Positions 42,262 to 50,936 of a stretch of DNA of 58,883 bases are shown one piece after another; positions within the stretch are counted from its first letter, which is position 1; every line of letters starts with the position of its first letter. The translations under genes and the position numbers were made by a program. Source of the DNA: 2-12-FULL-60-19 sp041483675 (GTDB taxonomy: Bacteria > Desulfobacterota > Binatia > UBA9968). The DNA is taken from the NCBI GenBank assembly GCA_041483675.1, contig JBGPGE010000017.1, positions 1 to 58,883 on the forward strand, given 5' to 3'. The notes beneath the pieces were generated by a model. That model was given only the letters and a program-made list of their open reading frames with translations, was not told the origin of the DNA and did no database searches.

Positions 42262-44412
42262 TCAAAACTTCAATTTTACCCCCACGAACCCAACATGGGC
42301 CGTGTACGACCCTTTGAACTGATCGCCCAGATAGATCGAGCGAATCTGGCCGGGACTCGTATCCATATCCCCCATCCAGAGCTTCATGATGTCAACGCCG
42401 TAGTCTTTGCTCTGATACCTATTGAAATAGTAACCGAGTTGCACGGCGACATTTTTATGCACCCGATATTCGAGCCGCGCAAGCAACTCCTGCCAGGTGC
42501 TGGTATTATTGGGCCACTTGGGGTCATCGACTCGGGCTCCGTCGAGCCGGTTGCCGATTTGGCTTAAACCCTGTGAAAATCCGTACTGGATACGAAAGCC
42601 CAGAACGTCCTTGATGAGATCCATTTCGCTGCCCACGCTAAACGTATGGACCCGATCTTCGCCGCGGTAATGGCGGTCGGTGTCATAATCCTGATTCCAG
42701 CTATACCAGTCGAAATCGTAGTCGGCGAACAATTTAAGCCATTCTAACGGCGTATAAAGAACACCGATGGAGGGGGAGTAGTTACGGGCGTTGTGCACGC
42801 CGATATCGGTGCTGGGAAAGTTATCGCTGATCAAATCGAATCCAGCGTGAAAACTCAGAGTCTGCCACGGACTGATGTCGGCGAAGAGACTCGCCTTATC
42901 CTGCTCACGCTGCGCCAGGAAGAACATTTTTCGATCGTCATCTGCATGGTACCCGGGAGCATCGCGCCAGGAATGTTGGTACGACGCCCTAAACAACAAC
43001 CAGGAGAGAGGCTTGATGTCGAACGTCGGCCCGACTTTGATTTCGCTTGCGTTCATGGCGCCGTTAGGCCCCGCAATGTCCGGTATGGACCTGTGGGTTC
43101 TATCCAAACTAACGTTAAATTTTCCCGTAAGCCACTGAGTGAAATTATAGCTCGCGCTCGCACCGGCACTATTCTTCGAGTACTGGTAGGGATGAATCGT
43201 GGTCCAAAAGTGGTCGCCAGGACCCCCCTGATCATTTAGAACCGTGTCACTGGTCGAGACCGGCTTGGTGCGGTTATCCAACTCATAGAAACGATAGTAG
43301 GCCTTGAGGTTCAGTTTGTTGATGAAATTGTTGACCAGAGTCACGTTGACCATCGTCGGACGGATATCCCCGTTCAGGCTGTTCCGGCTCAACGTAGGCT
43401 GCGCAATGGCGCTGTTAATTGTGAAAGGTAAAAAGGAATCATCCTGGAGTCTCCACCCATAAGAGACGGTCCCCAAGAATTTAGTCATCAAGGGCAGGCT
43501 GGCGGTTCCTGTCAGCGTGACGGTGTGAGCCTGGTTACTGGGATAGAGATCTACTCGTCCGCGACAAGGCCCCTGGCCGAGGCCGTAGTTAATATCTACG
43601 GCATCGACACACCCAGGCCCTATAGCGGCCGGATTGTCAAAGACGAGGGTGCTGATGCTGTTATGGAAAAGGGAACCGTTGTACTTAAGTGCCAGCGACC
43701 AGCCCTGGCCGGCATACTCGCCGCCAAGCTCGATATTGTGAGTCTGGTAGTCGATGGGCTCGGCAAGCTCCGCGATGTGGCTGTTACCGGCCGCTCCAAA
43801 TGGAAATGCGATAGCTCTTTTTCCTTCCGTATCTTGAGACCAGTACTTCGCGGTGAAGCTCCATCCCGGTGTCGGCGTGTAGCGGATCGAGACCTTGCCG
43901 ACTTTGTTGAGCAGTTCGAGGTCGACCGCTCTTGTGTTGGCCGGGTTGTTAATCCAGCTTGAAAATGTGCCTGCGTCATCCGCAGTGGGTCTGCTCCGCA
44001 ACGTGTAAGTGCCGCCGTTCATGACATAGGGGGTGCGGGCGTTGTCGATATTAAAGACGTGGGGAATCTGGTCCCACTCGAGCTCAACATCGAAGAGCCC
44101 ATACCTGCCGAAGCGGAGGCGATAGTTCTGATCGTTGCGGCCCACGTTGCCGGCGTCAAAATTGAAGTAGGAATCTTGCTTCTTGCTTCCGATCAGCAAC
44201 TGGAGCTGGGGCACGACAACGCTTTCAGGTATGACTCTATATTCCTCAAACTTCGACTTGTTACCTTGAAACCCCCTCGGCAGGCCATCGACTTCCGCCG
44301 AACCGCTGATCGTATAGTCGCCGGCATCGATTTCCGCCGATGTCCTGGAGGCTAAGAATAAAACGAGCGCAAGGCTTAGACTCGCAATAAAGACTCTAGT
44401 TGTCTGTTTCAT
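42262..44412 (-). CDS. MtrB/PioB-family outer membrane beta-barrel
   Basis: A 716-residue outer membrane protein with a signal peptide (IASLSLALVLFLASRTSA). The mature part starts GDYTISGSAEVDGLPRGFQG and has the segment LRFGRYGLFDVELEWDQIPH typical of MtrB/PioB barrels; alternating polar/aromatic strands continue to a terminal VGVKLKF ending in phenylalanine. In this family the barrel encloses a decahaem cytochrome and lets electrons cross the outer membrane. The decahaem gene is 11 bp upstream. No surface cytochrome like MtrC/OmcA and no PioC-type protein is found in the window, so an iron-oxidising PioAB-like use is at least as likely as metal reduction. Confidence 0.88.
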   Translation of the reverse strand: MKQTTRVFIASLSLALVLFLASRTSAEIDAGDYTISGSAEVDGLPRGFQGNKSKFEEYRVIPESVVVPQLQLLIGSKKQDSYFNFDAGNVGRNDQNYRLRFGRYGLFDVELEWDQIPHVFNIDNARTPYVMNGGTYTLRSRPTADDAGTFSSWINNPANTRAVDLELLNKVGKVSIRYTPTPGWSFTAKYWSQDTEGKRAIAFPFGAAGNSHIAELAEPIDYQTHNIELGGEYAGQGWSLALKYNGSLFHNSISTLVFDNPAAIGPGCVDAVDINYGLGQGPCRGRVDLYPSNQAHTVTLTGTASLPLMTKFLGTVSYGWRLQDDSFLPFTINSAIAQPTLSRNSLNGDIRPTMVNVTLVNNFINKLNLKAYYRFYELDNRTKPVSTSDTVLNDQGGPGDHFWTTIHPYQYSKNSAGASASYNFTQWLTGKFNVSLDRTHRSIPDIAGPNGAMNASEIKVGPTFDIKPLSWLLFRASYQHSWRDAPGYHADDDRKMFFLAQREQDKASLFADISPWQTLSFHAGFDLISDNFPSTDIGVHNARNYSPSIGVLYTPLEWLKLFADYDFDWYSWNQDYDTDRHYRGEDRVHTFSVGSEMDLIKDVLGFRIQYGFSQGLSQIGNRLDGARVDDPKWPNNTSTWQELLARLEYRVHKNVAVQLGYYFNRYQSKDYGVDIMKLWMGDMDTSPGQIRSIYLGDQFKGSYTAHVGFVGVKLKF

Positions 44413-44423
44413 CTCAGACCTCC

Positions 44424-45359
44424 CTACCTCTGAAAGAACATCCCGGCCGGATGGTTCGAGCCATGGATCTGGCTATGACAGTTGGTGCAGCTCCGGTTGA
44501 AGAAACCGACATTATTTGCCGGATCATTAGCTCTGTGAGGTGGTGAGTGACACTCGGTACAGAGCCTCGGCATACGTACTTTAAGCAAGCGGTCATTGAC
44601 CGTACCGTGAGGTTCGTGGCAATTGGAGCAGTTCTCAGAAACCGAGGGATGCTCAAAAAGGAAGGGCCCTCGCCTCTCGGCATGGCAGGTGTAGCAGTTT
44701 TCGTTGACGCTCGCCTGCTTGAGTTGAGACGGGTTTGGAGAGCCGTGCGGGTTGTGGCAGTCGCTGCAGGTAATTTTTCCTTCTCTGAGCGGCATGTGGG
44801 AAGAGCGCATCAATTGCGCTTTTCTTTGCAGGTGGCATTGCCCGCAAACCTCCGTCTGGGCGCGCTTGTTAAAGAAAGGAGTTTTGTCATCGACCTTGGA
44901 GAGCTGGAAGCGGTCGCTGGTCTTCTCCATGACGGTGTGACAGTTGACGCACGCCATGCCCCGACCCGCGTGAGGACTCGCGTCCCAGTAGGTCTGGATA
45001 CCGCGCTGATGACACTGGAGACATGCCTCGTTTTGAACTTTGGCCGCCTCGCCGGAATCTTTGCGGAACGTAATCAGACCGCCGACGCCCCTTCCCCCGC
45101 CGGCAGCGACGTGGTTGCTGCCTGGACCGTGGCAAGACTCGCAGGCCTGCTTTTCAAGCTGATTGCGGGCGTTGAACAGGAAAATCTTGCCCATCATCGT
45201 CTGAGAAAATTTCTCGACTTGAGGACCGTGGCAGGCCTTGCAAACTTCGTTGCCGACGTAGGCGGCTTCTTTGGGGGCGGGGGCTTCGACGGACCACACA
45301 GGGCCGCTCAGAGCGAGGAGAGTAGTGAAGAGTAGAGCCGCTACGAGTGTTTGTCGCAT
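44424..45359 (-). CDS. Decahaem cytochrome c (DmsE/MtrA/PioA family)
   Basis: A 311-residue exported protein with ten CxxCH motifs (CKACH, CESCH, CLQCH, CVNCH, CGQCH, CSDCH, CYTCH, CSNCH, CTECH, CTNCH). Length and haem number match DmsE/MtrA. The signal peptide is LVAALLFTTLLALSGPVWS. MtrA-type proteins sit inside the MtrB barrel as a molecular wire. The product therefore forms an outer membrane conduit with the next gene. It is the first gene of a three-gene unit ending in the monohaem cytochrome at 41911. Confidence 0.93.
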   Translation of the reverse strand: MRQTLVAALLFTTLLALSGPVWSVEAPAPKEAAYVGNEVCKACHGPQVEKFSQTMMGKIFLFNARNQLEKQACESCHGPGSNHVAAGGGRGVGGLITFRKDSGEAAKVQNEACLQCHQRGIQTYWDASPHAGRGMACVNCHTVMEKTSDRFQLSKVDDKTPFFNKRAQTEVCGQCHLQRKAQLMRSSHMPLREGKITCSDCHNPHGSPNPSQLKQASVNENCYTCHAERRGPFLFEHPSVSENCSNCHEPHGTVNDRLLKVRMPRLCTECHSPPHRANDPANNVGFFNRSCTNCHSQIHGSNHPAGMFFQR

Positions 45360-45742
45360 CTTGTTCCTCCGCTTTTTCGGAGATTAATTTGGATGGCGCA
45401 CATTATGCAGGAACACTAATGCCGCGTCAACCATTTATTTCCACGCAAGACTAAGCAATGCATATGCCATGAGGTTTTTCTTGTTTTGCCGGAGTGTGAA
45501 GCGGGATCATGCAATCGAAATTACCAGGCCTGCGAAACTGACCCGCGAACTTCTCAAGGAAAAGAAAGATCCCGGACCGCCGAGACGGAAGTTTTGACAG
45601 TCCGGCCGCTTCCGCGAGAAGCAGACGGACTGTCTCGGAACTCCACCGTCAATACGAGCCGTCCTCGTATCGAGCCTTCCACAGTCGCTCGCACGAAGTA
45701 GAACCGGTATAGCCCCAGGTTGTCGAAAGTACCTATCGAGCC
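45360..45742. other. Gene-free stretch with long hairpin
   Basis: About 380 bp between two minus-strand cytochrome genes. GACAGTCCG at 45596-45604 pairs with CGGACTGTC at 45626-45634, and within it GCTTC pairs with GAAGC, giving an extended hairpin that could end the transcript of the upstream monohaem gene, although no T tract follows. Short open frames in the area have no recognisable feature. The promoter for the decahaem-porin unit is presumably between 45360 and 45590. Confidence 0.45.
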
Positions 45743-46075
45743 CTACTTGCCCAGTGACCTTACGTGTTCGATCACCTGCTTCTGCTCCTGCTTGCTGAGC
45801 GCCTTGCCCGAGGCCGGCATCTTGCCCTTGCCCTCGGCGATGACCTTGATCAGCTCGTCGTCCTTTTTCGCCGCGGTCTCTTTGGCGGCGATATTCAACT
45901 CTTTTTCCCCGAACACTTTCGTCATCGCCGGATTGCCTTTGCCGTCGGCGCCGTGGCAGGAGACGCAGAGCTTCTCGTAAGTCGCCTTGCCTCCCGCATC
46001 GGCCGCCATCGCCGCCGGCGCGGCGATTGCCGCGATGCAAAATCCCAGAAGCAACCCGGATAATTTATTTCCCAT
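45743..46075 (-). CDS. Periplasmic monohaem cytochrome c (paralogue C)
   Basis: A 110-residue class I cytochrome c. Signal peptide (GLLLGFCIAAIAAPAAMA), haem site CVSCHGADGKGNPAM, axial Met in GKMPASGK. It is more like the cytochrome at 41911 in the first half and like the one at 30206 in the second half (SKQEQ), consistent with duplications within the island. ATG 46075 is used. It lies 19 bp after the ethylbenzene-dehydrogenase-like protein gene, so the two are probably co-transcribed and interact. Confidence 0.92.
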   Translation of the reverse strand: MGNKLSGLLLGFCIAAIAAPAAMAADAGGKATYEKLCVSCHGADGKGNPAMTKVFGEKELNIAAKETAAKKDDELIKVIAEGKGKMPASGKALSKQEQKQVIEHVRSLGK

Positions 46076-46094
46076 AGTTTTTCCCTTTCTCTTT

Positions 46095-47123
46095 TTACTT
46101 TCCGAATGCCAGTTTGTTAGGCGCAGTTGCAAACGCATGACGGACCTGAGCGTTGTCGAAGACGGCGACGCCGAACGCGTACTGCTTGCTCAGATCGTCG
46201 AACTGGACGTCATATTGGCCTGCCGTCTTCAATTTGCGCGAGAACTCGAGCGTCCAGACTCCATTCTCCCATGACGCCTGCGCGGCGATGTCCCCCCGGT
46301 CGCCGGTGAAGGCCGCGACAATGATCGATGCAACCTCGTCCCCCGTCTTGTACTTGCCGGCATCGAGCGCCTCTTTCTCCTGATCCAATATCCAATAGGG
46401 CGGCGCGGGCTTGTTCCCTTTGGCCGCGAACTTCGGGCCTTTCTTGTCATCGGAAAAATTGTCGACGTAGCCGCCGCCGGTCTTCGGGTCGCTCTTTCGT
46501 CCGGCGTCCGGCGACTTGTCTTTATCGTAGCGGGTGCTGTCGACGTACTGATCGTCGATCTGGCCTATCGGACCCGTGCGCACCGACTTCCAGTGCCAGA
46601 GGTCTCCCAGCTCTCCCGGGTTGTTCAAGTATTTATTGCCGTAAGGTTTCCCGCTCTCTCCCGCGTGGCAGGCGACCATGCAACCCGCAGCCTCGAACCC
46701 GGCAATGTTGATGTTCCACAGGATCGCCAACTTGTCCTCATAGTACATGTTGCTGTCGTTTCCCTTGTCGCCGGGGTCTACGAGTTTAACCCACGAGCCA
46801 TCGGCCTGCTTTTTCCAGGGGAAACGCTGAAGGCTTTGCGTCTTGTCGCCCCACTGCGCGAGAAAAAAAACGTCCGTGTCCGTGTAAACGGCTTTAAGCG
46901 CGACCTCCGTGCCGCCGTTGGGAAGATTGGCGCCGCCCATCACGGGAATCTTTATCGCCTGGGCCTCTTTCCAAAGCGCGTCGATCTTGCCGTCCAGGAC
47001 CGGCCCGGCGGCGACTTTCTTCGCTGTGAGGACGTTCGTCTCCTGCGCGGAGCGTACGTACTCTGAAAAAACGCCGATTGTGAAACCGGTTGCGAGTACG
47101 ACGGACAAAATGATTTTTTTCAT
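46095..47123 (-). CDS. Exported haem-binding protein of the ethylbenzene dehydrogenase gamma-subunit family
   Basis: A 342-residue protein with signal peptide (SVVLATGFTIGVFSEYVRSA). The mature part begins AAGPVLDGKIDALWKEA and has VALKAVYTDTDVFFLAQWGD, then NINIAGFEAAGCMVACHAG, and later VWTLEFSRKL, the profile of the EB_dh (DMSO-reductase gamma-like) b-haem domain. The C-x3-CH motif in CMVACH may attach or contact haem. In enzymes such as ethylbenzene dehydrogenase this subunit accepts electrons from a Mo/Fe-S pair; here it precedes a monohaem cytochrome and follows a radical SAM gene. The partner enzyme is unclear. Confidence 0.82.
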   Translation of the reverse strand: MKKIILSVVLATGFTIGVFSEYVRSAQETNVLTAKKVAAGPVLDGKIDALWKEAQAIKIPVMGGANLPNGGTEVALKAVYTDTDVFFLAQWGDKTQSLQRFPWKKQADGSWVKLVDPGDKGNDSNMYYEDKLAILWNINIAGFEAAGCMVACHAGESGKPYGNKYLNNPGELGDLWHWKSVRTGPIGQIDDQYVDSTRYDKDKSPDAGRKSDPKTGGGYVDNFSDDKKGPKFAAKGNKPAPPYWILDQEKEALDAGKYKTGDEVASIIVAAFTGDRGDIAAQASWENGVWTLEFSRKLKTAGQYDVQFDDLSKQYAFGVAVFDNAQVRHAFATAPNKLAFGK

Positions 47124-47158
47124 GGCAGCCTCCTTTTGAACGGTTCAAAAAACAGATA

Positions 47159-48304
47159 TCAGTTCTCCACCGTCTCCGCCAGACGCTGCGTTTTGCCGCT
47201 CGTGGCAGGCTCGTACGCGCAGAGTGGGTCGGTCTCCAATGGGTCTCCGTATCGCGCGTAAGCCCGCGCGCGCGAACCGCCGCAAATCTCCTTGAACTCG
47301 CAGTAGCCGCACTTGCCTTTGAACGAGCGCGTCTGCCGGATCGACCTGAACAGGACGGACGAGCGGTAGATTTCCAGGATGTCACCGCGCCGGACGTTAC
47401 CCCCGACGAGCGGTAAAAATCCCGACGGATAGACGTCGCCGGTGTGCGAGATAAAAAGGATGCCGTTGCCGTCGCGAATGCCGAAGCCCCGGCCGAGCGG
47501 CGTCGTGCGGATCGCGGCGACGGGTATGCCTTCGGCACGCATTCGGGTTAAAGCGACGCGCCGGTAATGCGGCGCCTCGGTGGTGGCGACGGGAAAGGGG
47601 GAGGTCTTGGAGAGATCGTAAAGCCAATGGTGCATGGCTTCGCACTCTTCAGGCGCCGGCTCGCTCAAATTTCGGCCTCTGCCGACGGCAATCAACGAGA
47701 AAAGTTTCCAGCGCATGAGCGGCAGCCTGCCGAGCAGCGTATAGATCGCCGGGATATCGGGCAGCGTCTCGGCGGTGGCCAGCGTGTTGATCTGGAGAGA
47801 AAGTCCGGCTTCAAGCGCGTTCCACGCGGCCTCGAGCGTGCGGTTAAAGCAGCCCGCGACACCGCGCAGCCCTTCGTGTTTTTCCGCCGTCGAGCCGTCG
47901 AGGCTGAGGGCGATGCTCTCGACGCCGGCGTCTTTAAAGCGTTTGAGGACGTCTGCGGTCAAAGCGTTGGTGCTGCTGGGGGCGATGGAAATAGTCAAGC
48001 CGAGCCTGCTTCCATATTCGATTAGCGAAAAGAGATCCGGCCGCTTGAGCGGATCGCCGCCGGTCATCACGAGGTGCGGCCCGCGTCCGCCGAAGGCGCG
48101 GATTCTTTCCAGCAACGCTTCGGCTTCGATGGTGCTCAGCTCGCGCCGGTCGCGCTCGGCGTTCGCCTCCGCGCGGCAGTGGCGGCAGACGAGATCGCAG
48201 GCCCTGGTCATCTCCCAGTAGACGAGAAAGGGCGCTTGAGAAAAAACAAAGCCGCTCGATTCCCGCCCGCTCCGGTTGTTGTTGGCTGGCGCTGGATGTT
48301 TCAT
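47159..48304 (-). CDS. Radical SAM/SPASM protein (NirJ/AhbD-like)
   Basis: A 381-residue radical SAM enzyme. The cluster motif is CDLVCRHC in YWEMTRACDLVCRHCRAEA, followed by VMTGGDPLKRPD and SIALSLDGSTAEKH. The C-terminal SPASM-type cysteines include CGYCEFKEICGG and DPLC. The closest recognised group is the haem-modifying NirJ/AhbD and relatives (a TIGR04053-like profile). Activity could be haem maturation or peptide modification; adjacency to the EB_dh-like protein and cytochromes supports the former. The start is taken as ATG 48304; upstream frame starts with a weak TTG. The next gene upstream, LysR, is divergent. Confidence 0.85.
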   Translation of the reverse strand: MKHPAPANNNRSGRESSGFVFSQAPFLVYWEMTRACDLVCRHCRAEANAERDRRELSTIEAEALLERIRAFGGRGPHLVMTGGDPLKRPDLFSLIEYGSRLGLTISIAPSSTNALTADVLKRFKDAGVESIALSLDGSTAEKHEGLRGVAGCFNRTLEAAWNALEAGLSLQINTLATAETLPDIPAIYTLLGRLPLMRWKLFSLIAVGRGRNLSEPAPEECEAMHHWLYDLSKTSPFPVATTEAPHYRRVALTRMRAEGIPVAAIRTTPLGRGFGIRDGNGILFISHTGDVYPSGFLPLVGGNVRRGDILEIYRSSVLFRSIRQTRSFKGKCGYCEFKEICGGSRARAYARYGDPLETDPLCAYEPATSGKTQRLAETVEN

Positions 48305-48637
48305 GTTCGCACCGGTTGCTGTTTTGTCCGGGTTTCTACCTGCCGCGAACCTGTGCAAGGCTTATGCCACGGACGTTCCGATAAGCTCAGCTAATGGGCC
48401 GGCCGTTTCAGCTTATGCAGGCGCAGCGCATAGCCAGCGAGACACCAAGAAAGATGGGGTTTTATCCAACGGAGATTACCGCGCCGGAACTTCGCGCAGG
48501 CCGGGAAGGAAAAAAACTCGACGAAATCGCCGGCAACGCCTCTCAAATCCTGGAAAACCGATCGGTTTGTTTGCAGACTTAGGAATCCAGGCCGCGGCAC
48601 AAACGCAGCAACTTAGGACGGTAAAGGGCGATACCCA
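48305..48637. other. Divergent intergenic region
   Basis: This 333-bp gap separates the radical SAM gene (minus) from the LysR regulator gene (plus), a usual place for LysR control. It contains a 14-bp perfect palindrome at 48555-48568 and a split inverted repeat at 48381-48416, which encloses GGCCGGCC (48397-48404). No coding sequence is apparent. Confidence 0.5.
48555..48568. promoter_or_regulatory. Perfect palindrome, possible LysR operator
   Basis: AAACCGATCGGTTT is its own reverse complement and lies about 70-85 bp before the LysR start codon, where autoregulatory operator sites are often found. LysR proteins bind T-N11-A-type palindromes; this one is more compact, so the assignment is weak. 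Confidence 0.35.
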
Positions 48638-49561
48638 TTGGCCTCCATTTTGCTCCCTCCCAGAAAAGATGTGGACATCGAGAGCCTAAAACTATTCTGC
48701 GACGTGATTAAGCTGAGAGGCTTCACGCAGGCGGCGGCGGCCAATTCCATCACGCAGTCCGCCGTGAGCCAGCGGCTGAAGGCGTTGGAAAAGAGATTCG
48801 GCGCGCGGTTGTTGGAGCGGCATGGAAGCGAGATGCAGCTGACTCAAGCGGGGGAGGCGGTTTACCGCGGCGCGCGGCGGATTCTCGGCGAGCTGCGCGA
48901 GGTCGAAGAGCACCTTCAGGAGCTTAGCGGGCAAGACGGCGGCGCGGTGCGGGTGGCGACGATCTACAGCGTCGGGCTCTACGAGCTCGATCCCTTCGTC
49001 AAGATGTTTCTCAAGATTCATCCGAACGTCGAAGTGCAGGTGGAATACAGCCGGGTGAACAAGATTTATCAGGACGTGGTCAACGGCACCGTCGATCTAG
49101 GGATCGTCGCTTATCCGAGCACCAAACCGCACATCCGCTCGATCGCCTTTTCTCAGGATGAGATGGTGCTCATCTGCCCGCCCGACCATCCGTTCGCGCG
49201 CCAGGAGTCGATCAGTTTGAAACGGCTGGCCGGCCAGCCGTTGGTGACGTTTCACCGCGACATTCCGACACGCGGCGAGTTGGATGCGTTGCTCAGAAAA
49301 GAAGGGGTGACGCCGGTGGTAAAAGCCGAGTTCGACAATATCGAATTGATCAAACGCGCCGTAGAGATCGGCATGGGCGTTTCCATCGTGCCGGCCATCA
49401 CGGTCAGGTCCGAGATCCAGGCCGGACTCTTGAAGGCGCTCTCGCTGGCGGAGGGGCCGTTCATGCGGCCGATCGCGATCGTTTACCGCCGCGGCAGATC
49501 GCTGCCGCCCGCGGCGAAGAAGTTTATCGCCGTGCTGACAGGCAACGGGCCGGGGATGTAA
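48638..49561 (+). CDS. LysR-family transcriptional regulator
   Basis: A 307-residue regulator. The N-terminal winged helix-turn-helix is clear (LKLFCDVIKLRGFTQAAAA, SITQSAVSQRLKALEKRFG, LLERHGSEMQLTQAGEAVY). The C-terminal effector-binding domain (about 98-300) resembles CysB/CbbR-like periplasmic-binding folds. The start is uncertain: TTG 48638 with AGGG upstream, or GTG 48671. It faces the radical SAM gene and may control it or the electron-transfer genes, or only the small gene downstream; the inducer cannot be inferred. Confidence 0.92.
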   Translation: MASILLPPRKDVDIESLKLFCDVIKLRGFTQAAAANSITQSAVSQRLKALEKRFGARLLERHGSEMQLTQAGEAVYRGARRILGELREVEEHLQELSGQDGGAVRVATIYSVGLYELDPFVKMFLKIHPNVEVQVEYSRVNKIYQDVVNGTVDLGIVAYPSTKPHIRSIAFSQDEMVLICPPDHPFARQESISLKRLAGQPLVTFHRDIPTRGELDALLRKEGVTPVVKAEFDNIELIKRAVEIGMGVSIVPAITVRSEIQAGLLKALSLAEGPFMRPIAIVYRRGRSLPPAAKKFIAVLTGNGPGM

Positions 49562-49582
49562 ACCGGCTAAAGGGAGGATGTC

Positions 49583-49849
49583 ATGCAGGAGCCTCTGGTC
49601 TTAATCGCTGCGATCGTCGCTTTGGCGATCTTCTATGTGTTCGTTCCATTGGCCGCGCACACCTACCGGCGTTATCGCAAGTGGCGGGGCGTTCGATGCC
49701 CGGAGTCGAAAGGCTTTGCCGAGATCCATATCGACGCGCGCCGCGCCGCGGTTTCGTCGGTGTTCGGCAAAGCGCAGCTCAGAATCAAGCGTTGTTCGCT
49801 CTGGCCGGCCAGAGGCGGCTGCGCCGAGCGGTGCCTGCCGTCGGAGTAG
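49583..49849 (+). CDS. Small membrane protein with cysteine-rich tail
   Basis: An 88-residue protein: one N-terminal helix (LVLIAAIVALAIFYVFVPLA), a basic stretch (HTYRRYRKWRGVRCPESKG), and a C-terminal segment with several cysteines (IKRCSLWPARGGCAERCLPS). AAAGGGAGGATGTC precedes the ATG. The cysteine pattern could bind a metal. It starts 22 bp after the LysR gene and is probably co-transcribed with it. I do not recognise a named family. Confidence 0.65.
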   Translation: MQEPLVLIAAIVALAIFYVFVPLAAHTYRRYRKWRGVRCPESKGFAEIHIDARRAAVSSVFGKAQLRIKRCSLWPARGGCAERCLPSE

Positions 49850-49906
49850 CCGCGGGCGCTGAGCGGTGAGAATCTTTCCGAAGTAAAGGCGGTTCGCAAA
49901 CCGCGC

Positions 49907-50836
49907 CTACGGCTTCAACTGCGTCTTTTCATAGGCCAGGCCGGTGCCGTAGTTCGGCCAGCGCTCGACAAGGTTGTCGTGGCAGTGGTTGAGCCAGTGG
50001 TCGGCTAGGTCTATTCCTCGTGGAAACCAGACTCCCGGATGGCCTTTGGCATAGCGCAGAAACTCTCGCAGGACCATCGTTCTGAACGGCCTGCCGATCA
50101 AAAACGGATGAAGGCCCAGGCTCATGAAGCCGGGATTGGTTTCCCCCTCTTCGTAGATCCAATCGAAGTTGTCCTTCCAGATCTGCAGCATCTCCCTCGC
50201 CGTGCGCCCGCCGTCCGCCTGTCCGGTGCGATGGTCGGTCATCCAAATCCCGTAGGAGGCGAGCACCAACTCGCCGCCGTCCACTTTGAGAACGTAGGGC
50301 AGATCTTCGTGGAGAAAGCACATCCAATACTTGTAACCGAGATCCACCAGTATTTTGGGAGTATCATCCGTCGGCCGCTCGCCCGGCATGATGAAGCCCT
50401 GCGGCTTAAAACCGAGAACCTTCTGGAAAGTATCCGCGGTCCGTTTGATGTCTTGGCGCTGCTCTTCCGGCGTCATTTCAAAAACGTACTCGTGGCGCCA
50501 GTTCTCCGAGCACAGCTCGTGTCCCTCCGCCACGATCTGTTTCATCACCTGCGGAAAAGTCTCCACAGTGTGGCCGTTGACGAAGAAGCTCGCCTTGATC
50601 CCTTCGTCGCGCAAAACGTTCAGCACCCGGTAAACTCCGACTCTTTCGCCGTACTGCCGGTCGCTGATCGAGGCGATATCTCTTTTAAACTTGGCGTCCG
50701 CCGGAATCCCCTTGCGGAACTCGGATTGAAGGGACTTTGCGGTTCCCAGGTTGTCGGGCCAGCTTTCCATCACGACGCAGGTGGTGATGGCGACGCGGGC
50801 CTTCTCGGGCCACTGAATGGGCTTTCTCCTGAACAT
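49907..50836 (-). CDS. Polysaccharide deacetylase-family (NodB/PuuE-like) protein
   Basis: A 309-residue cytoplasmic protein of the carbohydrate esterase 4/NodB fold. Recognisable parts are VAITTCVVMESWPDNLG, GIKASFFVNGHTVETFPQVM, AEGHELCSENWRHEYVFEM (the first histidine region) and GFMSLGLHPFLIGRPFRT near the C-terminus. Without a signal peptide it is closer to the PuuE-allantoinase/uronic acid type, which acts on small amides or cyclic ureides, than to peptidoglycan deacetylases. Its substrate is unknown. It lies convergent to the LysR pair. Confidence 0.85.
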   Translation of the reverse strand: MFRRKPIQWPEKARVAITTCVVMESWPDNLGTAKSLQSEFRKGIPADAKFKRDIASISDRQYGERVGVYRVLNVLRDEGIKASFFVNGHTVETFPQVMKQIVAEGHELCSENWRHEYVFEMTPEEQRQDIKRTADTFQKVLGFKPQGFIMPGERPTDDTPKILVDLGYKYWMCFLHEDLPYVLKVDGGELVLASYGIWMTDHRTGQADGGRTAREMLQIWKDNFDWIYEEGETNPGFMSLGLHPFLIGRPFRTMVLREFLRYAKGHPGVWFPRGIDLADHWLNHCHDNLVERWPNYGTGLAYEKTQLKP

Positions 50837-50936
50837 AGGACAGGCTCCTCTCTATGCTAATTTTTTGCGGCGCTTTGAAGTTAGGTTAAGAAGCTTTCGC
50901 AAGTTATGTGCCAGGGAAGCGGGGAAGCCGCACACT

